A stretch of DNA of 64,000 bases, from positions 7,266,001-7,330,000 of the forward strand of contig CM072864.1 of assembly GCA_036937835.1 (NCBI GenBank), read 5' to 3'. Both the position numbers and the translations under genes were made by a program. Shown here one piece after another: positions 24,901 through 38,100 of the stretch (position 1 is its first letter; each line of letters starts with the position of its first letter). The notes beneath the pieces are model-generated. The model searched no databases. It was not told where the DNA came from and worked only from the letters and a program-made list of their open reading frames with translations. Source of the DNA: Pampus argenteus (lineage: Eukaryota > Chordata > Actinopteri > Scombriformes > Stromateidae).

Positions 24901-27900
24901 CAGGTATGAGTGAAGGTATTGCACAGGAAGGAATAAGGAATTAAGGTAGGAGGAAGCGTCAGACCTGCCAACTCTTGGCTTTTCGTCTTTGTGTTAAGTG
25001 TGTGTCTGAGCATGTGTAACTGCCGGCTATCAAGTGTTGAGATCCATCTCCTTTTATTCATACAGATCCTTGTGTTTTTACGGTCCTTTTCCTCTAACTA
25101 GTTCAAATTACACACTCGGCTCTAAAGGAAAAAAAAACAAAATCCTGTTTGGAAGGGGAGTGAGATTTGTTTTAAGGCGTTCCCGGTGATGTTTGTTGGT
25201 GTAAGAAAGAAAAAAATGATGAAAAGTCTTTAAACGTGTGGAACAAAAAAAACAACACCTTCAGAAATCCACATGACTCTTCTATAGGATTTTATTTATT
25301 TCAGGGATTTTTGGGATTTTTACCTAAAAAGTAGCAGTTACATACTCCATTACCATGGAAACCAGGATCAACAGTATCAGCTCTCAGAAAAAAAAAAAAG
25401 ATATCTGTGGCTAATTTTAGGGTCACAACCCTGTGATTAAGAAACACGCCACCTCTCAGATCTGTCTTACACACGATCAGGAGCCGAGAAGCGTTTTCTT
25501 TTTTCTTCTTGTTGCCAGTTGGTACATACTTCCTCTTCCTGTGTCTTTCTTCATTGTGTCTGTTGCTTGCTTCTTCTTTTCTTCAGTCTGGTCACCGCCT
25601 TCCCTTCCTGCATCTCTCTCTTGCCATTTCTGTTCCCCCCCCTTTGTCTCCCCTTCCCCTTCTGTCTTTTTGTGTCTGCTTCGTTGTCAGTCCATCTTTA
25701 CTTAGAGATGTGTGTATGTTGTTGCCATTCTCTCTCGTGTGTGTGTGTGTGTGTGTGTGTGTTCATTGTCATCTTGTGCTATGAGTGAGTATCTGATAAG
25801 ATAAGAAACTTTATTGTCATTGTACTGCTGTGCAAGACAGCTACATAACAGAATTACGATGGCGCTCCTTGATATTAAAATGGCATTAAAGCGAAATGTG
25901 TGTGTGTGTGTGTGTGTGTTGCTGGTTCATGGAAAACCACACAGAACGATCATTCCCATGTCATTATTGATGTTAGATCTCCTGAATGCCAGATGTTTGT
26001 TCAGGAACTAAAAAAAAAAAGACCTGCCTTATTTTTAGTTTGACCTCCACACATTTTTGACGTTATCCGGTGGGATTTTGAAAGGAACCCATCAAGAGGT
26101 CAGAGCGTGTTCTCCGTCCACAGAGGACCGCTGCATTCTTTGAACGATACAAACTCACCAAAATGTCGCCAAAATTGGAGTTACAAGGGGAATATAGATG
26201 GATATGGATTCATGTGGCTACAAGCAATTAAAAACCAAAGCAAGTTTCATCATTGATTAATCAAGAAAATAAGGACAAGCAGAACAATCATTTGACCTAT
26301 AAAACCTGTGAAAAATATTCAATGCAATTTTAAAATTAAATTAGAAATTATTTGCTTTTTGTCCAACCAACACGTCAAAATCTAAATATATGCTAATACA
26401 AATATATTGCATATAATCACAAAAGACAAAGAAAAGCAGCAAATCCTCACAATTGGGAAGCTGGAAGTATGTTACGTTGCAGATTAGTTTCTGTCTGTGA
26501 GTGAATGAATGAACTGTTTCAGCTCTAGTTAAATCACACGATAAGAATAAGGGTTCAACACCCTTCTACTTCGGAAGAAGTGATTTCTGGCGTCACACGT
26601 GGTCACTCGCTGTCATGAATGATCTCTGTGTTTAGATGAGAGATGTATTGCCAGATATCAAAGTTGACTGATTGTGCTGATTTGTACATCAGATATTTCT
26701 ATGCATTGCCATGATCAGATCTGAAAAATATTAATGTCCAATCAGTCCATCATCATGTCCAGTGTAGGCCATATCTGCTTATATCAGGGGTTTGGTCATT
26801 TCATCATTTGTGTGCCACATATGCAGGTTCTCTGATTACATGTTCACAATACATATATGTATCTGTGTCATATATGTGCCACATGTCAACTAATAATCAG
26901 AAATGGGTCACCTCTAGGTGTTGAGTGTTGACTATTGGCTTCACTTGACCGCATTTCTGCGTAATGGAAGTCATCAAAAAGTCAAATTCTGTTACATTTT
27001 GCTGCCGTTTAAGGGTTTCTCACTTGTACAGCTTCAAGTGAGAAGACTATAGCGGTGCTGAGAACTGCAGATTGGCCATGACAGAGTTTTACATTACAAT
27101 CCCCTTACAATCAAATCATTACACGAAGACCTTTTTTTTTTTTCTTTCTCTCACATCAAGCATAAATTCCTTCTTCTGAAGTTTTGTTTGACTTGCCACA
27201 CTTGTCGGATTGGAGGCCAAAGTCCTTAAATGAGTCCTTCTATTTCTCCTGAAATGACTTCATAGCATTATAAGCTTTTCCTTATTGAAACTAATTGGCA
27301 TGATGAGCAACAACCTCGCCTCTAATCGCTGTCTCGTGGTTTCAATGTGGAATTTAAGGTACTTAACTTGAGGGAGATTTCAAAGGAAAACAAACATCCT
27401 TAAGGTGTATTTCCGCGGGGCAGCTGCTGTTTTACAACTCCAGATCTTTTAACCTGTGTTCAAGAAAAAGCTTGGCTTCCCAAAACAGAATTACATGGTT
27501 TTCAGCATCTTACTTACAATTTTTTTTTATTTTTCAGTAGATGATATTTTGGAAATATCATGTCGCTGTGTGGTAGCGTTGTCAAATTTCATCATTTCAT
27601 GCACGTTATTAAATATGGTTTGCAGTATTTTACGATATTTTGTAGTGTTTTAGCACCATATTTGGTCCAGTATTCAGTGTTTATTAAGCCCTGCCTTGGT
27701 CCCAATATTTACTGCTACTAAATCCTTGGTTTGGTCCTAAATTTAGTGGTGTTTTAGCCCAGGTTTGGTCTAATATTCAGTAATTTGATATTACACCCAG
27801 CCTTATTTTTGTCATCTGTATACCTGACTGCGTGGAACTATTTTTTTTATGTAAGGTTAACATGAGTTTAAGGGTTGCTGGTGGCAGCCAGCTGTGTGAC

Positions 27901-30855
27901 TTTATGAGTGATACCAGATCTGCTTAAGAAACTCGGGTGGATTCTCACATTGCAAAGATGCATCGGTGTTAATATTGAGCATTTGCTTAATGAAGTTTTG
28001 ATGTGTGAAGGTTACACACACACGTCATCAGAACTGGGAAGTACACTATGTTTGTCATACCATGATACACCGAGAGTTACAGGAGGCCTCTGATTAGCTA
28101 ATCTTGTCAGGAAATCCTTACATGTTTGCATAAGACGAGTTCATGGAAACACACACTGATTTATTTATTTATTTTTTTAAATTAAATAACTTTTTGAAAA
28201 TGTGCTTATAATTTGAGCAATTTGAATGAAAATTTGGGTTATTATTATGATATGTTGATGTTTGTGATATGTTAGAGTATTGTGTAATAAATGGAAGATC
28301 CTCAGGATGACAGAGGACTCACCATGGCCCTTTTTTTTCTCTCCTTTTATGTGTGTGTGTGCGTGTGTGTGCGTGTGTCACACATGCTTTTGTGGATGTA
28401 TGTATATGGGTATTTTGTCGCATTTTGTGGCTGTTATATGCTGTGTTTGTTGTTTGTGTTTTTACGTGTGTGTACATTGTGTTTTTGCTCCGTGACTCAT
28501 GTCTGTTTTTTGCAATACATTTGTGTCGTACATTTGTGTTGCATATTTCCGTGGACGCATGTTTGCACATTTTTTTTTTTTTGCATTCCCCTGTGTGTAT
28601 GCATGTGATGTGTGGGTGTGTGTGTGTCTGTGTGTGTGTGTATATTCATAAAGGAGAGGTCCGAGGCAGAAGGGGGGATGACATGCATGTGTCCGGCCTG
28701 CTAACAACGCTGACGACTCGCACACTAACCGACTGCCCGCCCTCACGATATGACGGACGTACTGGTAAACCAACTGTAACTCTTTCTCTTTCTCTGTTTA
28801 CCAAATGCACTTTCTTTGTTTTCCTCTTCTGTTCATCTCTATTCCTCTCCGAATTTCTTAGTTTGACTGTAAATTGTTGGGAAATTGTTTTTATAAATAA
28901 AAAATAAAAAAAGCTAACAATATAAATCCTAACTCTCTTACTACATACTGCTCATCTGATAAATCTATCATCATATATTCTAATTGGATTTTTTGTTTTT
29001 TCATCTTTTTATTTCAAAACTGCTGGACTTCCACATCACACTTGTGAAAGTTGCACCACAATTGGCTGCAGACGACCTGCGATGTCACAAATCACGTGAA
29101 AATAAACTCTGCACAGTGAAGCTCCAACATCCAACTGAAGCAACAGGAAGCAAAACACATATTTTTGACCAAAGCAACTTTGGAAATATTGATATTGGCG
29201 TCAAAAACAAAAATCCAGTATCTGTTGGGCTCAACTGTACTTCTACTTATCATTTGAACATCATTTGTTTTCTCTTCTCTCTTCTCCTCCTCTTGATCAT
29301 CATCCTAAATTGAAACTGTCATTTAGCTTCCACATGTCACCCAGACTGTTGACTATATAACTGCTGTCAGTTTGCCTCCCTCATATCTGCTTGTCACCCA
29401 CCACCTCCCACCCCCTGACTATCTCCCTCTCTTGTTTTCTTATCTCTCTCACCCTCATTATCTCCGCCTCTCACCCACTTTCCCTCTTCATCTCCCTCTC
29501 TATCATTCTCTAGTTCTTCCTCCCACTCTCCCAAATTCCTTCACTTCCGTCTTCACTTTCTCCACCCTCTCTTCCACTGTACTCAGCCTGTTTCCCCTCT
29601 CCCTCCCTCTATCACCCTTCATTTGAGTGTTTTCTTGTGCAAGGTTGCTGTTAACTAGGATAACTAGTCAATTAATTCAAACAGTGAAACAAAATCTCTC
29701 AATATATCTCCATATAAAGTACATCCAGAGGATCGGTGCCTGAAAGCCTGCAGGTCGTGTAGCCTGTATATTAGACACGCTATTATATCAAGTTTTTATC
29801 GTTGGAAATTAGACTTTTCACTTTCTACCTACCTGCATACCTGAAGCATTTTATGTCCAGTGTAGTTTTCCGACCAGATGCACATCTAACTGATGCAACC
29901 AGCCCCAGAGATCATATCTGATTTATTAATGCCTAGAGCATGTACAGTCATATAAAAAAAAGATAGGACACACCCATTTTTTAACATATTCAAACATATG
30001 GATATTTGAGCTTCATTTGAACAGTATTGAGAGATCTAGGTAATTTAACTAAACAATTAAAACTGAAAAAAAATAATCTATTTTTAAGAATGATTTGTAA
30101 AATGTAATTCATTGAAATGAAATTTTCTTGTGAAGAAAATGCCAGGTCACATTTATTACTACTCAAAATGCCTTAAAATTAGAATCAAACGCACCGCATC
30201 AGGTGAAAAATGATCATAAAAACCCAACATCAAGTTGACTTATTTGGATACAACAACAGAAGAACATGTTTGGTGAACTGTGAAGCATGGGGGGGAGGGA
30301 AATGTCGTGGTCTGGGCCCGGCCAGCTCACCATCATAGAATCCACTGTGAATTCATTATTGTATCAGAGGGTGCTTGAGGATGTGAAATGTGAAACCATC
30401 TGTCTGAAAATTGAAGCTGAAGCTCAAACATCACACATCTAGAAGAATTCTGCGTTGAGGTAAAAACTTTCTCCCAGTCGATGTCAGAAACTGGTAGACA
30501 ATTATAGGAAATGTCTGATTGAGGTTATTGTTTTTGGTTCAATTACATCACATTTATCTATAGATATTGTTTGAAAGATCAAATATGGGTATGTCCGTAA
30601 AAAAAACAAAAAACAACTAACTAAATATTTCATGTCCTAAGTTTTTTCTATGTAGCTTGAGGGATACGTACTCATATTTATTAACTTTGTCAATTCTTAT
30701 GAAACAGAGAGATGTTGACAAGTCTAGACTGGACTCCAGGGGTGTCCCAAGTTCACAGAGAAGGAATTTAAATGTTGTTGTGATGTTTAGCAGCTCTTCC
30801 CTTTAAGCCATAATGACATGAATAGGCCCATGTAGTGACGGGTAGGGTTGGGTGT

Positions 30856-30891
<36 letters not shown>

Positions 30892-31936
30892 ACACCAGGT
30901 CTGATTCATCAAGTTTCAGAAAGAAACCAAGAAGCCCTGGGTGTCACAATACCTCTGACTCTGTTTCCTGTCTGTCTCCATCTTTTCCTCTTGCTCTCTT
31001 GCCTTTTTTGTCTTTCTTCCTCCTTTACTGGAGTGTAGGCGCTTTGAACGATGGAATCGTTGTAGATATTAGAGAGAGTGATTAGACAATTACAAATTAA
31101 AGAAAAAAGAAGAAGGACCCGTTTGTTCTTTCGTTCAGTTGTTCATCGTTGATCCACCATTGATTCGTCTCGTCTCTGGTGAGCTTTGAATGTGTTTCCG
31201 TGTGCTGAAAGTTAAGTGTGTGCGGCTTGTGTGTGTGTGTGTGTGTGTGTGTGAGAGTGGCTTTTATTGAACTGCGTTCGGTTACTTTTGTGTGCTCTTA
31301 ACGTATGTAGAGCAAAGTAACGCCGGGGCTAGTGGTATCTGTGGGTACCCGTGCACGTGATTTTTCATGTTCTGGCTTTACTTGCTCCTCTGCGGGTTAT
31401 TGAGGAAACTCTACTGTTGAAACTCTTTCAACACCCTGTTGGATACACTTGAAAACGCCTTGTCATCAAGCTTGAAACAAGACTGTTTATCTCAGTTCCT
31501 GAAAAGTGAATATCTTGGCAACGTGCAGTTTTGCATGATTTAGCCAGGGAGCTTTTTCTTTTTTTTTTTTTATGATATCCACTTCTTTCAGCCAGCGGCT
31601 GGTTTCTGTTACTCGTATATTTTTTTTTGTGTGTGTGTGTGTGGCAATGCAGAGTTGCTGCAAGTGTTGCTGGGGAATTGGATAGTGGCTGCGCTCATGT
31701 GTCATTTTAATGGCATACAGCCGATGCTCTTGTCTAGAGGAGCTTCAATGATGAAAGCAGAACTGAAACGATGCGTTGATTCGTCAAGTTAGTCAACCAA
31801 CAGAAAAAAAACAAAAAAAAAAAATCATCGTGTTGGTATTTGAATAATCATTTAAAGTTGGTTTTAAAATAAAAAAATACCAAACAGCTTCTCTAACTTA
31901 TAACTTTTCTCTGTTTTTATGCAAATATAATTTACG

Positions 31937-31968
<32 letters not shown>

Positions 31969-32455
31969 ACATACACTGATTGCTGTGGGGATCACATCAG
32001 GTTGTGGGGAGCTCTGTTTTAACCACAAGCTGACCGAAAGGAAAGTGCTTTTAAAAGGTTGGTTTGATGTGGTCATAAAGACTGTTAGTCCTGGTTTTGC
32101 ATGTTCATGTTCTCTCATTTTTTAACTGAACAGTATTTTAGTGGGACGTCAGCATCATCTCGTGTGATTTAAGGAGATCCTCTTGGAAATGTGCGTGTAG
32201 CAGCTTGTACGATGATGTGTTTGTGGTGCGATTGTATCGTAAGAGTAAGTGCACATGTGAGCAGATTTAGTGTTTAGCTTGATTGTGTGTATCTGCTAGT
32301 CGGCGTGTTTATGTGTGTGTGTTTAGACAGCCGTGTCCATATAAGGAGAGGAGATGACTATGGGAGCTGATACAGGTTTGTCGGCGCAGCCCTCTGGTGA
32401 AAAACCTTTAATCTGTCACCACAGAGTGCAGGTTTTATACACACACTTACTGTGT

Positions 32456-32495
<40 letters not shown>

Positions 32496-35114
32496 TGTAA
32501 GGTAAGAGTGAGTTTTAGTGTGAAAATGAGAAGGTGAGGAAGTTTTCAAAGAAAGAGTAAATTAAGAGAGACCGATCAAGAGTAAGAGAGAAGAGCATGT
32601 TGTGTAAAGTGTGTGTGTGTGTGTGCGTTTTAAACAGCACATTAGCAAAGCTTTAGACGTGTTCAACATGTCAGGGCAGGAGTTTACAGAAGCTTCTCTT
32701 CTCCATAAAACATTTTCTTTTCTCTTTGCTCTGCATCTGGTCTCTGACAAAATCTGGTAAATTTACTGTATAATTGGGTAAAAATGGACGCTATGACGAT
32801 AGAAACTTCAGGAAATGCAGCAGTTAACAACGAGGATTTCAGTCATTTCAGTCCCACTAAGCAGCATGAAGGACCCTGACTTTTTATTTATTTATTTGCA
32901 TGTTGTGTTGTGGATTAAATATAAAGCTAATTAGCCGATTAATTGGTCGGTGGACAGTCTTTCTGTGCTGTTTTGTGGAGTCTCTGAACACATAAGTTGC
33001 GGCTAAAGCTGAAGCCTCCGGTGGTGGAGTCACACAGGTGTTTCATCACCTGTGGTGGATTGTGACCTCGCTGCGATTACGCCCGCAATACAAAATCAAA
33101 ACATGAGAGAACATGACATGTTTAAATTCCCCTGTTGTACAAGAGGAGCGTTGCATGAGTCACGTTTCTTATTAACCAGTATTGGCAGAAAAGATCTTTT
33201 TGTTTAGGACTATTTGTTAGGGATGTCTTGATTTGATCAAATTTAACATTATCTTGCTAAAATCTTACACTATCTCTTACACTTAACAATACCAGCAGGA
33301 TTTTTAACCTGTGTGTGTGTGTGTGTGTGTGTTCACATACTTAAAGGGGACATATTCACATTTACAGGTCTATATATTTTTTTTTTAACATGTGACTCTA
33401 CTAGAACATCTTTGCATGATTTACAGGTCAAAAATCTATATTTATTTTATACTGGCCCTTTATGCAGCCCCTCATTTCAGCCTCCATCTGAAACGCTGCT
33501 TTAACTCCTGTCTCTTTAAGACCCGCCTCCCCATGAGCCGACTCTGTTCTGATTGGTTAGCTATGTCAGGGTCCACGTCCTGTCGCAACATAACGGTATA
33601 TAAATAACAGTGAACTAGAAATCCCTTTAAAACTATGGTATGTACTGAAACAAAGAGGCTGTCATCACACAGTTGCTGTAGCTATAATAAAAAAAAATAA
33701 TATTATTATTATATTACAAATAACACATTTGAAACAACATCCTCTGGAAAAACTCCCGAAAAACAATGGAGGAAACCTCAGGAAGAGCAGCAGAGGAGGG
33801 ATCCCTCTCCCAGGACGGACGTGCAATAGTCGTACAGAATAGGACACAAATTACAGAAAACACCACCAAACAGATTTATAATAATAATAATTTATAATAT
33901 GAAGAATGTGACGAAGAGGATGCCAAGCAGCTTTCAGCTGCCACCAGAACAGAATAGGACCTGAGCCATGCGACCTCCATCGCCATGGAGACCTGGCAGG
34001 AGGACAGAGTACACATGCACACAGGGGAAACTCGCATCACACAATACACATTCACAGAGACAAGAAAAAGATGTAATACACACAAAGAGAGACTAGTTGA
34101 GCTCCTACAGGATGAGAAACCAGATTCAAAAATGTCAGGAAATGGAAGCAAAGAGACGCCTGAGAGACGAGAGGACAGGAGGAGAGTGAGAGGGGAGTGA
34201 GAGGGGCCCATAGCTCAGACGTTAATGTGCCTTTGAAACAAACAAACAGAAGGTTAGAGAGACGCAGTGGTTATCAGAACAGTTGCAATAATCAGTAATC
34301 TCGGATGGTGGTAAATGGATTGAGACAGAAAGCAACCTGCTGTGCAGTACAAGGACGTGAAGTAATCAGTTAAAGGCAAAAAGACGACTTTTAATTGTTA
34401 TTTTTTTATTTTTTTCATTCCGTCCCAAATCAGAGCAGCGTTCAACAGGTGGAACCTAAAAGCTCTGCAATAAGATGCTGAAATGACTACGTGATGTTCC
34501 TTCCTCGTGACTTTCCCCCTCACTAATGTGTCTATATTACTATAAAAATATCAATAACTTCAGATTTCATTGCAGCACTTCAGTAGTCGTAGTTAAAGGG
34601 GACTTGCTCTTTGTGATTTTGTGTTATTTTGTATACCGTTATAATGTTAGATGTCTATTAAATATGGTCAAAGTTCCACGTGAAAAAGAAGTGAAAAATA
34701 TAGTTGTTGGTTTTACGTAGCCTCCAGAACACTGGCCAATCAGAACAGAGTCTCAGCGGGAGGCGGGTCTTAAAGAGAAGAGACGGGAACTAAAAAAAAG
34801 CCTTCCAGACAATAAAGATAAATATGTTGTTGAGTTTTTTTTAATTAATTAAAAGTCATGCAAAGCTATTCCCCACAGAACCTTCGAATATGAATATAGA
34901 TAAAGAGATGGAAAGGTGCATTTCCCCCTTTAAGAATATCTTACTCCATGCCTCGTGTGTTTCTCGCCCCTGCCTTTCTCTCTGTTTTATTTAGTTCAAC
35001 ATTAACTGTAACGTCCCGATTCAGACACCAGAATACAGAAATAGAATATCTGCCTTGCTTTCATTCCATTTCTCTCTCGTCTCTTGATCTGTCATTGTGA
35101 CCCCTCCCCTCTGT

Positions 35115-35152
<38 letters not shown>

Positions 35153-38100
35153 CGGTGGTGAGATTATGCAGTAATCTCTCAGATTAATACTTGAAATGAG
35201 CGCTTAATTACTTAAACCCTGCTGGCAGACACAGTTGCGTGTGTGTGTGTGTGTGTGTGTCACTAGATGAACATGTAGTACACAAAATCCCTGGCAGTGT
35301 CTCTCTCTGAATTTAATGAATTTCATCTTGCTTTATTGGTGCGGTATGTGAGTCCATCTGTGTTACCAAAGCATGTGTATCTCTCTCTCTCTCCCTCTCT
35401 CTCGATGCAAGAAAAGGGATATCTAGAGGCTAACCGTGAGAGGAGGCAGAGCTTCCGATCGCTACAGAGAAAGGTTTTGCGGTGTGTTTGTTTGGTTCAT
35501 CGACCGATTGACTGATTTGTCTCAGTCTATCACGCCCAGATGTGGCGGTTTAGGCTTCAGCCATGTTACTCACATTTGGAGTTACTGGCAGCAGAATCAA
35601 AGACTGTGACAGGTGGTAAACTCGAACTCCAGGGTTCAAAAAGTTGAGACTAGTAGAGATTCATTCTCTTACACACACACACACACACAATGGATGCACA
35701 ACAGTCTTTTCACAGGAAGAGCCAAGTTTACAACAACACCTTTCGCAAGGTTGCTCAAATGAATTTCCGGTGTAACTTGATACTGAAACTGAAGCAGAAC
35801 TAAGGAGGGAAAAAAAGTTTCTACTCTAACTTTATTCACTGTGGCTGAGAAAAGTAAACAAGAAACTGTCTCCTTTATTTCCTTTTCGTTAATAATAAGC
35901 ATTTACAACCCTAACGGGTCTGTTGGTACGTGTCTGTTAGCGTGCGCGTGTGTGTGTGCGTGTCGTGTGTGCTCTGTCTTAACAACAGACAACAAGGAAG
36001 TGAATTACTGTGTGTGTGTGTGTGTGTGTGTGATTTCTAAGTCTTTCTAATGTCATCCAGTTTAATCAGATTAACACGCCGACCCAAATCCTGTTAAACA
36101 CACACACACAAGCACAGGCGCACACACACACACACACTGAAAAACGCATGTAACAAAAGAGGAGGAAGTGAGACATCTGCTCAAAAGGAACTGTACATGT
36201 TTGTTTGTTTTTTTTGTTCTTTTTTTTTTCTTTCTTAACTAAACTGATAATGATTTGAACTGCGTTGAGTCATCAGCTGCAGAAGATGTGAATTCACACA
36301 CACACACACACTTCTCAAACTTTCACGCACACACACAAAGGCTGAAATGTGATTGCCTTGCGTTATAAACGATGGAGCCGCTGATAAGACAGAGGAAGGG
36401 TGTGTTCCTCTGTCATTGCTCTGACAGTGTAGGTGTAAACTGTGTGTGTGTGTGTGTGTGTGTTTCAACACACTATACACTCAACACCTGTCAGCAGTTC
36501 CACGGTTGGCTGCCTTGCTCAAACACTAAAAACGGATAAAACAGGAAAAAAATATTTATTTGCTTTGTCAAATTTACAAGTCGAGTTATTCAAACTAACC
36601 GGTATATATTTATCACAGTTTATATCATGTTGTTTTTCTTTTTAGTTTAAACATTTAACATTTGTCAAACTTTTTGAGAGTCTAGAAAAGCTGTATGAGC
36701 ATCACACTACACGCCCTGAATGCTCTTTCATTAAAATAAATGGCTGAAATAGTACATTTAAAGGACAATTGCAGGTTTTTCAAGCTTGATATTTTGCTCA
36801 TGATTTTGGTTGTTCAGACTAAACAGGAAACACAGACTCCAGCAAAGGAACGAATATAAAGGCTCCTAAAGCGTAACAAATAGACTTCAGTTTTCTGTGC
36901 TGAACGTTGACAGTCATAAGAGAAACGGGGTCAAGTCTTCGCTCAACTATCTAAAACAGCTGATTTGAAGCTTTGATGATCAAAAATGGATGACGCGAGC
37001 TGACGTCATGCCTCTGCCCTCAAACTTTTTATTTTTTATTTTTCTCCATTTACACCGCAGCGCTACGATTGACCACGCATTCATCAGTCTGATGTTATTA
37101 GACTCATCTCACACAGTGTGACGTTGTTGTTGTCGCACAGGCTCAACTATGACGTTTAACCCTGGATGGTCAAGGACTACGATGAAATGTGTGTTAAAAT
37201 AGAAATGATCGATATCAATATTACATAACTGGAGCAAAAACACACACACACAGACGTCAGATGGCAGACAGACAGTCTGAACAGCTGGAGGCTAATGTTA
37301 GCTGAACAATAGTTTTACAATATTCGAGAAATTAATGGTAACATTGATGTGGAATTATCCACCTCGACACACACACACATGCAGTACAGTGTGTGTGTAT
37401 GTGTGCATTGACTTACTTTTCTTTGTGTGAGTACATATGTGTGGTGTCCTTTTGTGCATATGTGTGAGTACATGATGTTCTTAATGTCTACATATGTGTG
37501 TGTGTAGTGTATTGTGCAACTGTGGCTGTTCTCTGTTTTTCTTTTTGACTCCACCAATTATAAAAATATGCTGTTTCTATTCCTTGTATTCTATTGTAAG
37601 AGCACAGAGGGAGATTTCCTTGAAGTATATGTAAATAGAAATGTTTAATATCTCCAGCAACATCTGAGACTCAAAGTCCTTAGTCCAGAACCGAAAGTTG
37701 AGAAACCTGTGTGTGTGTGTGTTTGTTTGATCATCTTTGTGTGTGTTTGCGCGTGTGTGCGTGTGATCACAGCTCAATCACATGATGCATCACATCACCC
37801 GCTCTGTCTCTCTTTCACTTCCTCTATTCTACACAGTGTCTCCCCCTCTGTCTCCCTCTTCTTCCATACCCTCTCTGAATGCGTAAATCTTTTGTTTCCC
37901 TCTTTCGCTCTTCCTCTTTTACATTTCTTTATCATCTGTTTTCTTTGATAATCTCATCTTTTCTCATTCTCATAATTTTTTTTCTATGTCACTCTGTATG
38001 TCTCTAGTTTTTGTGCAATCCATTTATTTATTCCTCTCCTCCTTCATCATACTCACTGTTTAAGTTCCTAAATGTATAAAGGAATGTCGGGCAAGAAATG

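Noticed and set aside
28353..28907. 184-codon open frame with many Cys and Val
   Set aside because: It comes from imperfect GT repeats and TTTG-rich DNA.
35409..35474. Alternative rgs19 first coding exon beginning MQEKGYLEANRERRQ
   Set aside because: Its phase would fit exon 2, but the donor (GTTTTG) is poor and no similarity to any RGS19 N-terminus is visible; the exon at 21902-21958 fits better.
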